DNA of 64,000 nucleotides, taken from Periplaneta americana (lineage: Eukaryota; Arthropoda; Insecta; Blattodea; Blattidae). Both the position numbers and the translations under genes were made by a program. Below are positions 1 to 11,491 of this stretch, piece after piece; within the stretch, counting starts at the first letter, position 1; each line of letters opens with the position of its first letter. The notes below the pieces were generated by a model. The model was not told where the DNA came from and did not search any database. It saw only the letters and a list, made by a program, of their open reading frames with translations. Where the stretch lies: contig NC_091120.1 of assembly GCF_040183065.1 (NCBI RefSeq), positions 174,424,488 to 174,488,487 on the forward strand, read 5' to 3'.

Positions 1-111
1 ACGTAATTAGCCGTGTCAATTGCGCATGCGTAACAGATCTGTGACGTATCAATCATATGCCAGCCGGACAGGTCCCGCCTGGTGCCAGTAGCGTGGCAGC
101 AGTGGTCCGAT

Positions 112-447
112 ATGGAAGCTCTTATTCATTCTCCCGCCGTCTGCGGGGTTCGGTCGGTGATAAAGTTCTTTAATGCACAAAGCATTGCGCCAATTAAAAT
201 TCATCGCCAGCTCTGCCAGGTCTATGGGACGAACATCTCTTTCTCTCTCTCCCCCTCCCCCTCCCCCCTCTCTCTCTCTCTCTCTCTCTCGCTCTCTCTC
301 TCCGCCAAGAAATTCCTGTCCTCCGGTGAGCGTTCTGTCACACGCTGGTTCCATTCACAGGCGGCAGAGTTCTACGACAGAGAGATACAAAAGTTGATCC
401 CACGATACAAGTGTCTCAATTCTGATGGTAGCTATGTTGAAAAATAG
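112..447 (+). pseudogene. mariner transposase remnant kept open across a CT repeat
   Basis: An open frame of 111 codons starts at the ATG that corresponds to the normal mariner start. It gives the N-terminal helix-turn-helix beginning (VRSVIKFFNAQSIAPI), then a run of Ser-Leu/Ser-Pro dipeptides encoded by the CT/CCT tract (about 239-303), then the transposase C-terminus (VTRWFHSQAA...LIPRY) ending in TAG at 445-447. All catalytic aspartates are absent, so no transposition activity is expected. The open frame across the repeat may be chance; expression is unknown. Confidence 0.75.
239..303. repeat. CT-rich microsatellite inside mariner
   Basis: A (CT)n and CCCCTC tract lies where the central transposase sequence should be. 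It is the junction filler of the internal deletion. Confidence 0.9.
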
Positions 448-710
448 CTGAAACATTGCTGTACCTTTTGCCAATAAATGTTTTCCTGAAAGTGTGTGTT
501 ATTTAAAAAAAAAATAGAGAAACTTACTTTCTGGATGCGCCTCGTAAGTAATAGCCTTTTGTGAAAGTGTTTTCAAGAGTTATGTTTTTATTTATAAAGA
601 GCGTGCCGGAGAGTCTGTTCTATATGGAATAATATAAGTTATTTATTTTTCCATTTTAGGATTCTTCAATTCTCAAAATCTACAAAATCATTCATTTAAC
701 ATTTATAAAC

Positions 711-1998
711 TACTAGTGGCTTGTGCAGCAAATGCTGCAAACTAAGCTCATTAGACGTTCAAATAAACATTTTTCAGAATTATTTTGAATGAAGAATATC
801 AGACATTCTGAAAGTTATTTACTTCCATAATAATGAAACATAGTCCCTCTGAATAGTTTTTTTATGCCAAATACTTTTTCTTGAACCTATACATCTTCAG
901 TTTTTTAGTTTGAACGCGAAAACGCAAGTAACAATGTCAGGACGATCAGTGGGTTTTTCATGTGGGAGTAAAGCAGTAGCTATTTCAGATCATTGCGGAT
1001 TGTAGGTGAAAGTTAAAAAAAAAAAGTCAGATTTGCTATGCTTTCGAACAATAGACATAGCATCTTGGTATAGCTGCTGCATATTTCGTAAACTACCTTG
1101 AAATGTAGAGGGTAAAATCATTTTATCCTGCTAAGAGATCTTGCTGAAATGATCGGGAGATTACAAAATCTTGTAGGCCTCATATTTTATCAGTAAGTAA
1201 TACTTTTTGGTCTTTCGTTAGGAACTGTAATTTTTGCGCTCTCTCGAGCCAATATTGAAGAGAATCACGCACCACCACACCGCCATTAAATATATGAAAA
1301 AGACCGAACCCCACTTGATTAATAACTACAAAAATATTTTATTTTTAATAACAATATTATTATCTTACGTAAGTTTTATAGTTTTCAATAACATATACTA
1401 TATAGCCGCCACTCAGTAAATTATATAAATCAAGATCTAATTTAAGATATTCTCTACATCTACTTATATAACCCCAAAAGTTTCACTTTCATGTCATCAC
1501 TATAACATTAATAGTGTAATTAATAAAAAATAGTTACATCATGGCATTAATTATAATAATATTTCATTTCTAATGGTAATAATGTCATCAAACCACCTCA
1601 AGTTTTGTAGATTTTAATATCCAATACACAGCTGTACTCAGAAAATTACACACCACAGAAACAGACCTGTAAATTAATTTTACAGTCTTGAAATTTTTAA
1701 TAACCAATTTAATTTGAGCTCTAAATATGTCAGCATTCTTGCAGATCAGGGCCTTCGTGTAATATTGTTTACTGTAGTGTGTGTTTTGTTTTATTCTGAA
1801 ATGCAATTAGTTAGTGACGACAGGTGGATTTAAGAAAATATGGGTAGGAAAATTATGTTGAAAAATTTACATTTCACTCCAAACTACTATTTTTCTGAAA
1901 AACTGTGGGTTCCAAGCTTCAGAATGAGGGGTTATTTATTAAAATCCGTTCAGCCGTTTTCCCGTAATTTCCATTACCAGTTCAAATTATATATAGAT
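711..1998. repeat. unclassified interspersed repeat, family A copy 1
   Basis: Begins ACTAGTGGCTTGTGCAGCAA and ends near CCGTTCAGCCGTTTTCCCGT plus a short TATATAGAT tail. A second copy at 18028-19692 in the same orientation aligns throughout, but this copy lacks about 420 bp present there (junction near 1235-1275). No coding sequence was recognised and the ORFs in it are random. The ACTAG...TATATAGAT ends resemble a widespread arthropod repeat type whose class I cannot assign. Confidence 0.75.
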
Positions 1999-2343
1999 TG
2001 TTTTGTAAACATTGCCTCAAAATTATGAGTCCAGTGTATGTGTACATAACATAAAGATATGCTCCATTGTAGTGCTGCTCAGGGGAGCGAATATGACTGT
2101 CGGAAAGATCGGAGATTACGAATAAAGCTCTCCTCCGGTAATCTCCGGTACTACCGTAGGTGGTAGGGGGTGTATACGGAGGGATACGGAAGTTCGAAGG
2201 GAAGCGACAATCGAAGGACGGAGTTCTCAAGGACGACAGGCCGGCAGAAAGACCGACCGACCGACCGACGAGACTGGCGGTAGTTGTCAGTGGTCAAGCT
2301 GTCCAGTCTTAACACATGTTGTATTCAGTTTGTCTTCTTTTGT
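1999..2343. other. GC-richer unexplained segment
   Basis: Compositionally distinct from the AT-rich surroundings, with CCGA tetranucleotide repeats (about 2253-2272) and purine-rich GGAGG stretches. No gene, RNA or known repeat was recognised. It could be a 5' region of a transposable element that also includes the minus-strand ORF next to it. Confidence 0.4.
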
Positions 2344-2622
2344 TCAACCACTTCCCATATGAGATTGTTTAGGAAATAATATTTCAAGATAGATGACTGG
2401 CCCGTCGTTGAGTAGTCTGCTGTTGAAGTTATCAACTTTAAGTGTGCAGCTTCCTTTATGAACTAACTTAACCCCATGAAGCAGCACCACCACTTCCGGC
2501 AGTTGTGCCCTGTGAGAGATTTCCTCTTGCCATTGTCTTAACATTTTTTCAACAGCCAAGTCTATATCTGGCGTCTTTAGACTGAGAAAGACCGTCCCGT
2601 GCTTAATATGCTTCATCATCAC
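2344..2622 (-). CDS. unrecognised 92-aa ORF, possibly a coding relic
   Basis: I do not recognise this protein. The frame is open upstream of the first Met by about 11 codons and reads like a real protein: mixed composition, an amphipathic stretch (DLAVEKMLRQWQEEI) and a hydrophobic strand (EVVVLLHGVKLV). There is no signal peptide or obvious zinc finger. No splice structure linking it to other exons was seen. It lies between repeats on the strand opposite to the dynein gene, so a transposon-derived or retroposed fragment is the likeliest explanation. Confidence 0.25.
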   Translation of the reverse strand: MMMKHIKHGTVFLSLKTPDIDLAVEKMLRQWQEEISHRAQLPEVVVLLHGVKLVHKGSCTLKVDNFNSRLLNDGPVIYLEILFPKQSHMGSG

Positions 2623-2920
2623 GGACCGACGGTCTTGACTGTAGAGTCCTCGAGGTCAAAATTTTGTATCATATTTTAACTCAGTTGTTATCAGATTGAG
2701 GATTGTACACCAGCATTATAATATTATAACTTACAGTGTTTATTGTTGGTCAAAATCCTGCACAACATGCCGCAAAATATTACCATGCCAACTAAAATGT
2801 AATTTTTACCATAACAGTACATTATGAAACGAGTTTTTTGTACATCATTATAAACAGTCATTATCATTAGTGAAAAACCTGCATAATATTCCACTTTATC
2901 GCATTAATGCCGTAAAAGTA

Positions 2921-3946
2921 CAGAGACATCATTTTATTTTTACTAACATTTTTAATATTGACCTGGCTATACCTTTGGATTAATGGTTCAGAGCCGGAAA
3001 AACCATTTGCTACCACCTTCCACGACTGAAGTTCGATGATTCTGGCGTAAAATACAAAAAAAATTACTTTACTAAGTATAGGAGGGAAGAAAAGTAGTTC
3101 ATCCATTTACGTAAACTAGGAGATATCATAATTTTGAATTTGATAGTTTTCATTAGGTTTTTGTTTAAACAAAATACAGTACAGTATTAACAATAAAAGT
3201 TTTTACGCACGAACTGAGTTATCCATGCGAACGTATTCATTATGCAATGTATATTATACTTTCTACAGCACATTAGCGTACAATATAGAGAATGAAGTTA
3301 AATTGAAACATAATCATAATATGGATATTTAAACACATTTTTGAAAATGGTGGCCGTTCATTTAGATACAGGCTTCAATGCTTTTGTGCATATTATCGCC
3401 TATAGACTATTGCATCTAATTCCAATTACCAGTTTCGTCCTACGTACTAGTAACTCATGTTGAAATAATTCTATACCTATTATATAAAAGAGTACCTTAC
3501 GTACTGTAAATTCAATCTTCACTTCTGCCCGACCCGCACAGATAACATTACTCAGACATGCTATCTATTGTCCGTCCAAGTGGTTATGTCGCAGGGGGGA
3601 AATCACGTGACAGGTAATTACTTTTAATTAAGTTATTTTAAACAGTTGCGGGTGAGGGAAATCGGGATACGACGTAGGCAAACGGACGACAGTACCTGTG
3701 CGAAAATATGATTCAATATTGAAAGCTCTTTCGTCACTGGAAAACGCGAACATATTTCTGGAACGTACTATACTCACTAACTCAATACTGTTTGTGCTTA
3801 CTACGACCTTAAGGCGACTTTGACTGTATACGCTTGGTTCTGTGAGGAGAACAGTTGGAAGTTCACTAGTAGAGGGGGTGGGAGTGAAGTACATTAAAAA
3901 ACTCAGGTACAATAAAAATTGAAGTAAAAATAAAATGATGTTCTTG
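2921..3946 (-). mobile_element. TA-flanked TIR element, family B copy 1
   Basis: Ends are CAGAGACATCATTTTATT and its inverse ATAAAATGATGTTCTTG, each flanked by TA. The body matches, in reverse complement, the copies at 11492-12554 and 36681-37784, with a deletion of several tens of bases relative to them. No transposase is encoded. It is a non-autonomous DNA element using a TA target, as in Tc1/mariner-type insertion; the superfamily is inferred only from the TA. Confidence 0.85.
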
Positions 3947-3948
3947 TA

Positions 3949-5166
3949 TTATCATGCCAACTTAAAAGTTATGACTTCTATTAAGAAGGCTTAACTTTAT
4001 CATAAAGTTAACATTATGAAACAATTTCCCAATACTATATCATTGTTGCCATAGCAACTCTTTCTTCATGGACCATGAAATCAAACTTCCCATTATCACA
4101 AATCTGATGTTATTTTTTTATTAATTATTTTATAACGATGTCATACAAAAAACAGCGTATGAAACACGTTTATAGTGTCATAAAATTATTACTAAGCTCG
4201 TTTCATAACATTTACTCATGTAATATTTGTCGTATGAGTTGAAATTCTTATTGCATAATTTCATTGTAGTTGGTTTCACCCCTAATCACATAACAGTATA
4301 TATCAGATTGGCCATTCCCATGTTATGAAATGGTAACATATAAAGGAGAACACCCACTAGAATCGCCACTGTCGAAAATGAATTTTTTGGTAACGACCGC
4401 TAGATGGAAGTACCATTGCAAGCTATTATTCTATGTAATTCCATCAGGGTTACAACGTGAGTTCTTTTGAATTCGCTAGATGGAAGCATAGTGAAATAGA
4501 TAAAAGTTGCCTTGAAAGTTGGTTAGGCTGATCAATCTGTTATATGTGAGCAGGAGTTTCGCCCACGCGAAAATCTGTCTTACTACACTGAGAACCAATT
4601 TCTTTCCTGGATACCTTTTATTTGTGCCTTATTATTCCCTAAAGAGAAGACGCTCACTGCTTCACTGTATTTGCTATGTTTGAGAATGCAGTACTTGTAA
4701 CTTGTAACATGTAACATGTACCAAGTAGCGGGTGCTCTGACCTTGCAATGTAAATATTGGAGCACTTTAAAGAATTTCTTCGAATTTTTGCCTTATCCAT
4801 GGTAAACATCTTTGCTGTAATACTCTTCAATCCACTTATAACTTTAAGGACAACAAATGCACTGCTCTATTAATCACACACAGTTCACAACTCACGTGTA
4901 TTAAGTACATTACATCTAAGGTTGTTGAACCAACTTTGTGCACGCACAGCTAAAAATAAAATCTCCTTCGCTTCTACATGCAAATGAATTTGAAAGAGGC
5001 ATTAGTTATCTACGCTAGTCAGTTTCAACGTTTTCCTCACTCGCAAATCCAAGGACATCTAAAAAATAATATTTTTAAATAGAATGACCTTGATAGTTTA
5101 TAAAGATAAATTATTGGGCTAGTGACACAAATTACATTCGTTCGGCTATGGCTCATAGTGTTGTTA
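3949..5166. other. AT-rich region without recognisable gene
   Basis: The flanks of the family B insertion (2700-2918 and 3949-4290) have similar phrases (ATCATGCCAAC, TTATGAAACGAG) and are probably an older repeat. The motif CGCTAGATGGAAG occurs twice, about 90 bp apart (near 4397 and 4475). No coding sequence is supported. Confidence 0.4.
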
Positions 5167-5174
5167 CAGTAAGC

Positions 5175-6327
5175 CAGTGATGACAAAGCAAGCGCCTTTT
5201 TCTGACCTTGACGTCGTGCGCGGGCATCAGGCGCTAAGTATGGAAAAAGGAAGGGTTGTGTATATGAATAAGCAACCTGTTGGATTAAGAAAACAGTGGT
5301 GCACAAACTTTAAACGGAACATGAAATTTTTCTATGGCTTCTTTCTGTTTAATATTATCTATATTGTCTGTAAAACAAAAGGACTAACACTGATTTCTTA
5401 ATATTGCACTTATGTTTTAAATCTTAAAAACATAATAGACAGTTAAGAAGGAATATTCACTTAAATTCCATAGTAGTATAATATACTGTATTAAGTGGAT
5501 GAAACACATCATTTATAAAGAAAGTGATATTTCAAAGAAAGAGATTGAGTATGACATGATAAGTTGGAATTTATATTGATGGTATCTTTAGCCTTACAAA
5601 AGTAATCAATAAACTAATCAAAACAATATTACTTTACAAAGCAAAGTTACCTAGGTACTGTATCTGTTTTAAGTGTAACTAATATTACATAACAAAACTC
5701 TTATCGCATTATGCTTTTAAGGTGATATTTGTGAGCAACTTCCTATCATCAGAATATTAAATTATTTTCTCGAAATCTGCTGAAGCTATAGAGCTGACAT
5801 TTTTACAACACATGGGCAAGTATCTTTTGCTTATGATGTAACAGTAGTTGCTTTGTTAATTTATTTCCTTACAAACAATTTCCATGTGAATATTTTCAAA
5901 ATTTTCAATACACTATCTTCAGTAATACGTATATACGGTATATTAGATTTACGAAAACATTCTGTAAGGCTACTAAATAAATAGGCCTATACCTGAAAAT
6001 TTCACTTTTCTATACGAAAAGTTGAGAAAATATTTCTTTTGAATAAAAAAATCAAACTTGTGAAAAATGGACATTAAAATTAAAACTCACGTTCTCATAA
6101 TGCACTTATACTTCTCAGGCAAATCTAAAAATCAACATGGATACAGTTTTAATAAGATCTTTTCCCTTTATCTATTGAATCAGTGCTGGCCATCCCTGAA
6201 TATAACTCGACCAAGCGGCATATAACACCTCTTTCTTCTGTCTCTTTCCTTTTCGCTGTAAAGCGCTCAGGCTCTCCTGGGCTCTAAAGCGCGCGCTTGC
6301 TCCTGTGGGCATCAATTGACATGCCTG
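5175..6327 (+). mobile_element. non-autonomous hAT element, family C copy 1
   Basis: Starts CAGTGATGACAAAGCAAGCG and ends ATCAATTGACATGCCTG; the ends are imperfect inverted repeats. It is flanked by a perfect 8-bp target duplication CAGTAAGC (5167-5174 and 6328-6335). A near-identical copy in opposite orientation lies at 31844-32998. CAG...CTG ends plus an 8-bp duplication are diagnostic of hAT. No transposase-like reading frame was found in its 1153 bp. Confidence 0.92.
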
Positions 6328-6335
6328 CAGTAAGC

Positions 6336-6760
6336 AATTGAAATTTTGCCTTCCCCCCCCCCCCCAGTACCGATGCTGAAACTGTTGGCCATACTCGGTG
6401 CATGGGGAAGACGTATTCTACGTCAACACCAAGGAAATATACAAAGAATAGGACACGAACGTCTAAATTTGGAAGATAGGCTTATAATCTCCTGAGTCCT
6501 GAGACATTTGTTGTTTTATTTTTAAAGTTCAATATAACTCTTCTCTTCAAAAACAAAGTCACTGACATGATGGAAAAATTCTGCGGGTTACAGTTAGGGC
6601 ACAAATGCAGGTATATTACACTATATTTCCGGTCTCTGCACATACATGCTTCCCCCCTATCTCTACCAGATCTGCATCCCTCCTCTGGGGCAAAAGAACA
6701 TCCGATGCGCATCAGAGAACGAGAGAGTTTAACATGTACTCAATATGAACATCAAACCAT
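6336..6760. other. intergenic sequence with poly-C run
   Basis: Contains a run of 13 C (6353-6365) followed by unrecognised sequence. The small ORFs on both strands have no familiar motif. Confidence 0.5.
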
Positions 6761-6761
6761 C

Positions 6762-7003
6762 GGCGTAGCTCAGGCGGTAGCGTGTTTACTTACTCGGAGT
6801 TGCGCACGGGTTCGATTTCTGCTTGGGCTGATTACCTAGTTGGGTTTTCTCGAGGTCTTCTCCAAACGTAAAGAGAACGTCAGGTAATCTATGGCAAATT
6901 CTCGGCCTCATCTCGCCACATTCCATCTCTCTATCACCAAATCCATCGACGATAAATAACTCAGTAGTTGGTACAGCGCCGTTAAATAACCAAGTAAAGG
7001 CAG
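6762..7003 (+). mobile_element. tRNA-derived SINE, family S3
   Basis: The tRNA-like head carries an A box (TAGCTCAGGCGGTAGCGTG) and B box (GGTTCGATTTC). The body runs through TGGTTGGG-type sequence to the end GTTAAATAACCAAGTAAAG. Related copies in reverse orientation are at 43806-44071 and 59131-59382. Confidence 0.88.
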
Positions 7004-7559
7004 GCAACCCTCAAGTTTCTTCATCAAAAATCGTACACATTCGAATATCCCTGGCGTGTGTCTAAAGTGTTGACTATGTTTTCCCGGAATTCGTTAACAT
7101 TATCAACAGAGCTAGAATACACAAAACATTTCAAATTTCCCCAAAAAATCCGGACGAATGAAGTCGGGAGACCTGCGAGGCCATAGTGTTGGTAAGACAC
7201 TGTCGATACACCTATTGTGGAAGCTTATGCGCAAGAAATTTCGAACATTGAAATGAAATTAAGCCGATGCTCTGCCATACATTTGCGACAGACGCTGCCT
7301 TTCACAAAGAGGCAAATCATCTAAAAGATCGCGTAGCTCATGTTAGGAAAAATGGAGGTACGCAAGATACTTAAATCTGACAAGTAAGAAAAGAGGTTGC
7401 AAATGTATGACGTACATTCAGTTGGTGACCTCAGTGGTGACATCATATCTCGGAAACGGTTGGTTTCAAGACCTATATTTGAGCCGTTCAGAGCAAAAGT
7501 GGTGTAAGTCAAAATTGGGTAAGGAGGTTTAAAATAAAAACTCTGTAAAATACAGCGCA

Positions 7560-7734
7560 AATTCATTCATTCATTTTATTCCATAGATCTTACATAAGCA
7601 ATGAAGCTTTAAGATGTGAAACAAGTCAAAATGTTACAATATTACAATTACAATTTTTACAAATTTTTACAGTTTTAGAATTTAATAATTTTCTACAATT
7701 TTTACAATTTTGTGCAATTTTTTACAATATTTTG
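7560..7734. repeat. ATTCATT/TACAATTTTT repeat, family D
   Basis: Starts with TTCATTCATTCATTTTATTC, then a section (CATAGATCTTACATAAGCAA) shared with 22180-22390, then degenerate TTTTTACAATT repeats. It is probably the tail region of a retroelement. Confidence 0.65.
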
Positions 7735-7998
7735 GCGAGATGTAGTGAGATGAGGTGAGGTCCGAGGATTCGCCAAAAGATTACCCGACATTTGCCTTTT
7801 GGTTTGGGAAAACCTCGGAAAAACCCAACCAGGTAATCAAATCAAAGGGTTGATGCCGAGGACTCGCCATAGACACCCGGCTTCAGTCCCACGGCTGGGG
7901 AAAACCTCGGAAGAAACCACCAAAGGAGGATCCAACCCAAGCCCGAACGCAGCTCCGGATCAGCAGCCCAACCAGTCTGCCGACTGAGCTACATCGAT
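7735..7998 (-). mobile_element. tRNA-derived SINE (S3-like), reverse orientation
   Basis: Reads in reverse as a tRNA-like head (the complement of CCGACTGAGCTACATCGATG) followed by a body. The GGGGAAAACCTCGGAA block occurs twice (about 7805 and 7899), indicating an internal duplication or a dimeric SINE. Confidence 0.75.
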
Positions 7999-8024
7999 GG
8001 CTCTACTAAAAATATACAATACAT

Positions 8025-8460
8025 AGCCAATCAGATTATTATATTTACAAACGCAAGCGATCATTCATCAGTTGAGCTATATGTATAATACAAAACAAGT
8101 TAATTAAATTTAAGGCATAAACAATTCAATCAGTTGTGATATGCAGAAATTGATAATACATATCATGCAAACTACTTCAAATTACAAACACAAACAATTT
8201 ATCAATAGAGCTATACAGATTACTATTCAATTTAAAGCATATGAAATTCATGGGCCAAAACTATACAAATATAGGTATACAATACAAAGTAAGCAGATTA
8301 ATTCAATTTACAAGGATACTTTCATTAAGCTATACAAATTTGTGCAATTAGTATCAAGTAGATTAATTCAATTTATAATCATAAACAATCCATTAGTTGA
8401 GCTATACAGACAACTATACAATTTACAGCATATACAATTCATCAATTGAGCTATACATAC
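8025..8460. repeat. degenerate ~80-90 bp AT-rich tandem repeat
   Basis: The phrase TTGAGCTATACA or close variants recurs (near 8073, 8207, 8331, 8395 and 8443), with AATTCAATTTA and ATAAACAATT between. Units are heavily diverged. The 102-codon ORF across it is a by-product of the repeat. Confidence 0.65.
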
Positions 8461-8621
8461 TACCAAAGTAGCAGTTAATATGTCCTTCGTGCTGTCCACC
8501 GACTACTAATAGTTTAAATAAATTAAATATTAATTGCTACTTTACGCTGTATTTTACAGAATTTTTACTTTATCCCTCATTACCCATTTTTGACTTACAC
8601 CACTTCTGCTCTGAACGGCTC

Positions 8622-10068
8622 ATTTATTATTAGGACTTTCTGCCTTGTTTCATTGTCTAGTCATCTCTGAAATTTGTACCTATAATTATGAAACACCGTG
8701 TATTAATTTTGATATCACTTATACATATTTAACTCAGAATGCCATAGGACATTTAATATTATGCATGCATTCTCAGGTAGTAGAAGCTTCAGTGCAGAGC
8801 AGGGGCGATTTCTCCGGGCATGCTATGCTTACTGCGCAAGCCCAATATTTTCGTAGAATGTGTATTTCTCAAAATGGCGTTACGTACATTAAAATTTATT
8901 TTGATTTTTGGAATATTGTGTAGGCGTAATATCATCCGCAGGCTGAACACCGCAAGTATCGCAGCGCTTGCTCGTTTCTCGGAGCTACAGGAAAGACGTA
9001 GAAATAGCGAGAATATGATGCGCGCGCAAGTGCCTCGCTCCTTAGTCCGTCCTAGGCGCACAGGCTTCTGTTATGTGTTGTTTGAAGCTCTGGTCCGAGA
9101 GCTACACCAACGACTATTTAACGTTACACAGAGCAGTATTGACAGCGGGAATGTGCTGTGATTTGCGAGTGCAATGTAATTGTATGAGCGGAATGCATAT
9201 GTTAGCTGCTGCATGTATTATTAATTCTTAAACATTAATTTGAAGTATTGCAATGAGTTCGGAATTGTGTGTCATTGAAACCTTATTATTAAATCCATTT
9301 TCCCGAAGGACTATTCAAGAGAAGACAGACATTATAGAGAATATGTGCGCTCGTTCAGTGCAGCTCAATACAACAATGTGCATTGGTTGGCATGGTCGAA
9401 AAAACTAAATAAACTGTTTGTTGGCCATGTTTGTTATATTATATCGAACTTCTATATCTGATAAGCGAATGTGATCCATGATTCATAATGATTTCATAAT
9501 TATAAAATAAATTATTTATGTCAGTCTGATTATTTTTATTAATTATGAATTATTATATCCTCCCATCTTCCCCTATGAATAAAAGAGCAAGCCTAACTTT
9601 CCTGACTAGCATTCGCCCCTGGTGCAGAGCTCTGTTTCAAACGCCTGCCTTGCAGCTAACATTTTCTAAACTGTCATGGTTCGCAACTGGACACACTAGG
9701 AATACGGGCAAGCTGGCTCTCTTCTCACTTCCTTTACTCCGCGCTAATTTCATAGACGAGACGAGCTAGGTCACATAATGCAGAGTGCGGTTGCGACAGC
9801 AAGGGGCTCTATTCAGATTCACCACCTCGTGAACTCTCCTCTCTTGAACACGAAAAACCAATTAGTGCACAGAAGGGTAACCTTGGCCATACGCAGCGAC
9901 GGAAGGGTATTATAGTTTTACCCCACTCTCGAGGGCTTGAATTAAAAGCCATTAGATTGTACAAATAGTTGTATGTGTACGTAAAATACGGACAACATTT
10001 TACCTTGCTTGACTCTGGACAAGCAACATATTCAATTACATTAGTTGTCTACATAGTCTTAAAGAGAC
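8622..10068. other. region without recognised gene
   Basis: Contains a 113-codon ORF (8820-9161, plus strand; basic, with GELQERRR-like arginine-rich stretch around residues 50-70) and a GC-richer patch at 8930-9160. I recognise neither. There is no convincing splice or promoter context. Confidence 0.35.
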
Positions 10069-10071
10069 TAA

Positions 10072-11024
10072 TGGCCGGTTTTTCCAAGTATTGTTAGAAA
10101 ATTTAACGACTGTTAAATTCTAAACAGTTTGTTAATTAATAAAATTATATGTTTTCAACACCAGTTGTCGACCTGGTTGGCGACTTGGTAAAGCGCTAGC
10201 CTTCTATGCCCAAGGTTGCGGGTTCGATCCCGGGCCAGGTCAATGGCATTTAAGTGTGCTTAAATGCGATAGGCTCATGTCAGTAGATTTACTGGCATGT
10301 AAAAGAACTCCTGCGGGACAAAATTCCGGCACATCCGGCGACGCTGATATAACCTCTGCAGTTGCGAGCGTCGTTAAATAAAACATAACATCAACACCAG
10401 TTTGGTTTAACAGATTGTTAACAGTTTGTTAATTTTAAATGTAGGATTTCGGGCAGTTAACTCGTTTAACAGTTAGTTAAATATGGCCGATGTCTCCACA
10501 GCTGTTCCAACAGAAGTTGCGAAATTAATATTTTGTGTCTCTCTGTAGGGAATGTTCAGCATATGACTGGTAGTATAGCATTAAAAAATACTTTGGACTG
10601 TTTAAATACATCAGTGTTATTTTATTTCTTTCGTATTTCGTATCCATAATAGCAATGAGGAAATATAACCTTACTTTATAATTATTATTCAGCACGTCTA
10701 CCTTCATTTGTCAACTGTTTGCTTATGGAGCGTGGCCTACTATAACAGGTTGTCGTTTAATGCAAGTTTCATGACTCACTCTATAATATAGAATTTAAAG
10801 ATTAATTTTAGCCAATCATAAATTGTCTTACATGTGTAAAATCATTACCAACTGCTGTTGAGTAGTTAAAATAGTGCTAACAGACGTTATAGTTAAGTGT
10901 TGGTTATCTTAAACAAAATTATGTTGAATAAATGGAAAATACATTAACAAAGCGTTAAAAATAAACACACTGTTAATTTAACATTCGTCAAGCAAAATTA
11001 AACATTAATTGGAGAAACTGGCCA
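10072..11024. mobile_element. PIF/Harbinger-like non-autonomous element
   Basis: Left end TGGCCGGTTTTTCCAA is the inverse of right end TTGGAGAAACTGGCCA. It is flanked by TAA (10069-10071 and 11025-11027), the 3-bp TWA-type duplication typical of PIF/Harbinger. The interior is rich in TTAAC/GTTAA repeats and carries a SINE insertion (10168-10391). No transposase was recognised. Confidence 0.78.
10168..10391 (+). mobile_element. tRNA-derived SINE, family S1 copy 1
   Basis: Head folds as a tRNA cloverleaf: acceptor GACCTGG pairs perfectly with CCAGGTC, and the B box is GGTTCGATCCC. The body ends CGTCGTTAAATAAAACATAA. Flanked by the target duplication CAACACCAGTT (10156-10166 and 10392-10402). 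A second copy is at 56167-56391. It is inserted inside the PIF-like element. Confidence 0.93.
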
Positions 11025-11491
11025 TAAAGTTGATGTTATTTTCTGAAAAACGTAAATATATGAATGTTAAAGGAAAAAAAAACAAAAATCAATATCGTGA
11101 AGTTAACACACTACGTTAAACATTCTGTAATAAATTACGTTTTGCAACAATTAAGTTCTATCATATTGCGAACGAAATTCTTTTTACGTTTATTTTAAAC
11201 GATTATTTAAAAGGACCTACTATGCATTGAGATATGAAGGTGACCTATCGTCTTCCACATTGCATACAAAAGAATTTTTCATAATCCCAAAAATTAAGAT
11301 ATTTGAAATTGTTTAAATGACTATTGTACGATTTAAGTACATATAATAATAACAGTCTAATAAACGAACTGCTAATATAGCAAAAAATATTTCTAAATAT
11401 TCGAATGTTTCCTTTTTCCTTTATTACACATAATGTGTAGGCTACAACAAGTTGATATGGGCCTAAGTCACAGTGGTTACATAAAGTTATA

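Larger units (their letters stand above)
1..544 (+). mobile_element. mariner element, internally deleted copy
   Basis: The first ~240 bases match, in reverse complement, the 5' end of the longer mariner at 22831-24142. Bases 304-544 match its 3' end, including the terminal GGATGCGCCTCG followed by a TA (545-546). Most of the transposase is missing and replaced by a CT-rich tract. A second small deletion lies near 333. About 50 bp of the 5' terminus, including the left inverted repeat, lies outside the window. Confidence 0.9.
7481..8621. mobile_element. element with ~78-bp terminal inverted repeats
   Basis: 7481-7559 (GAGCCGTTCAGAGCAAAAGT...) is the inverse of about 8543-8621 (...CTGCTCTGAACGGCTC), with about 90% identity by eye. 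Both ends are flanked by ATTT. The interior holds a SINE in reverse orientation and a degenerate AT-rich repeat, so the element is either a carrier with insertions or a composite. No transposase was seen. Confidence 0.7.
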
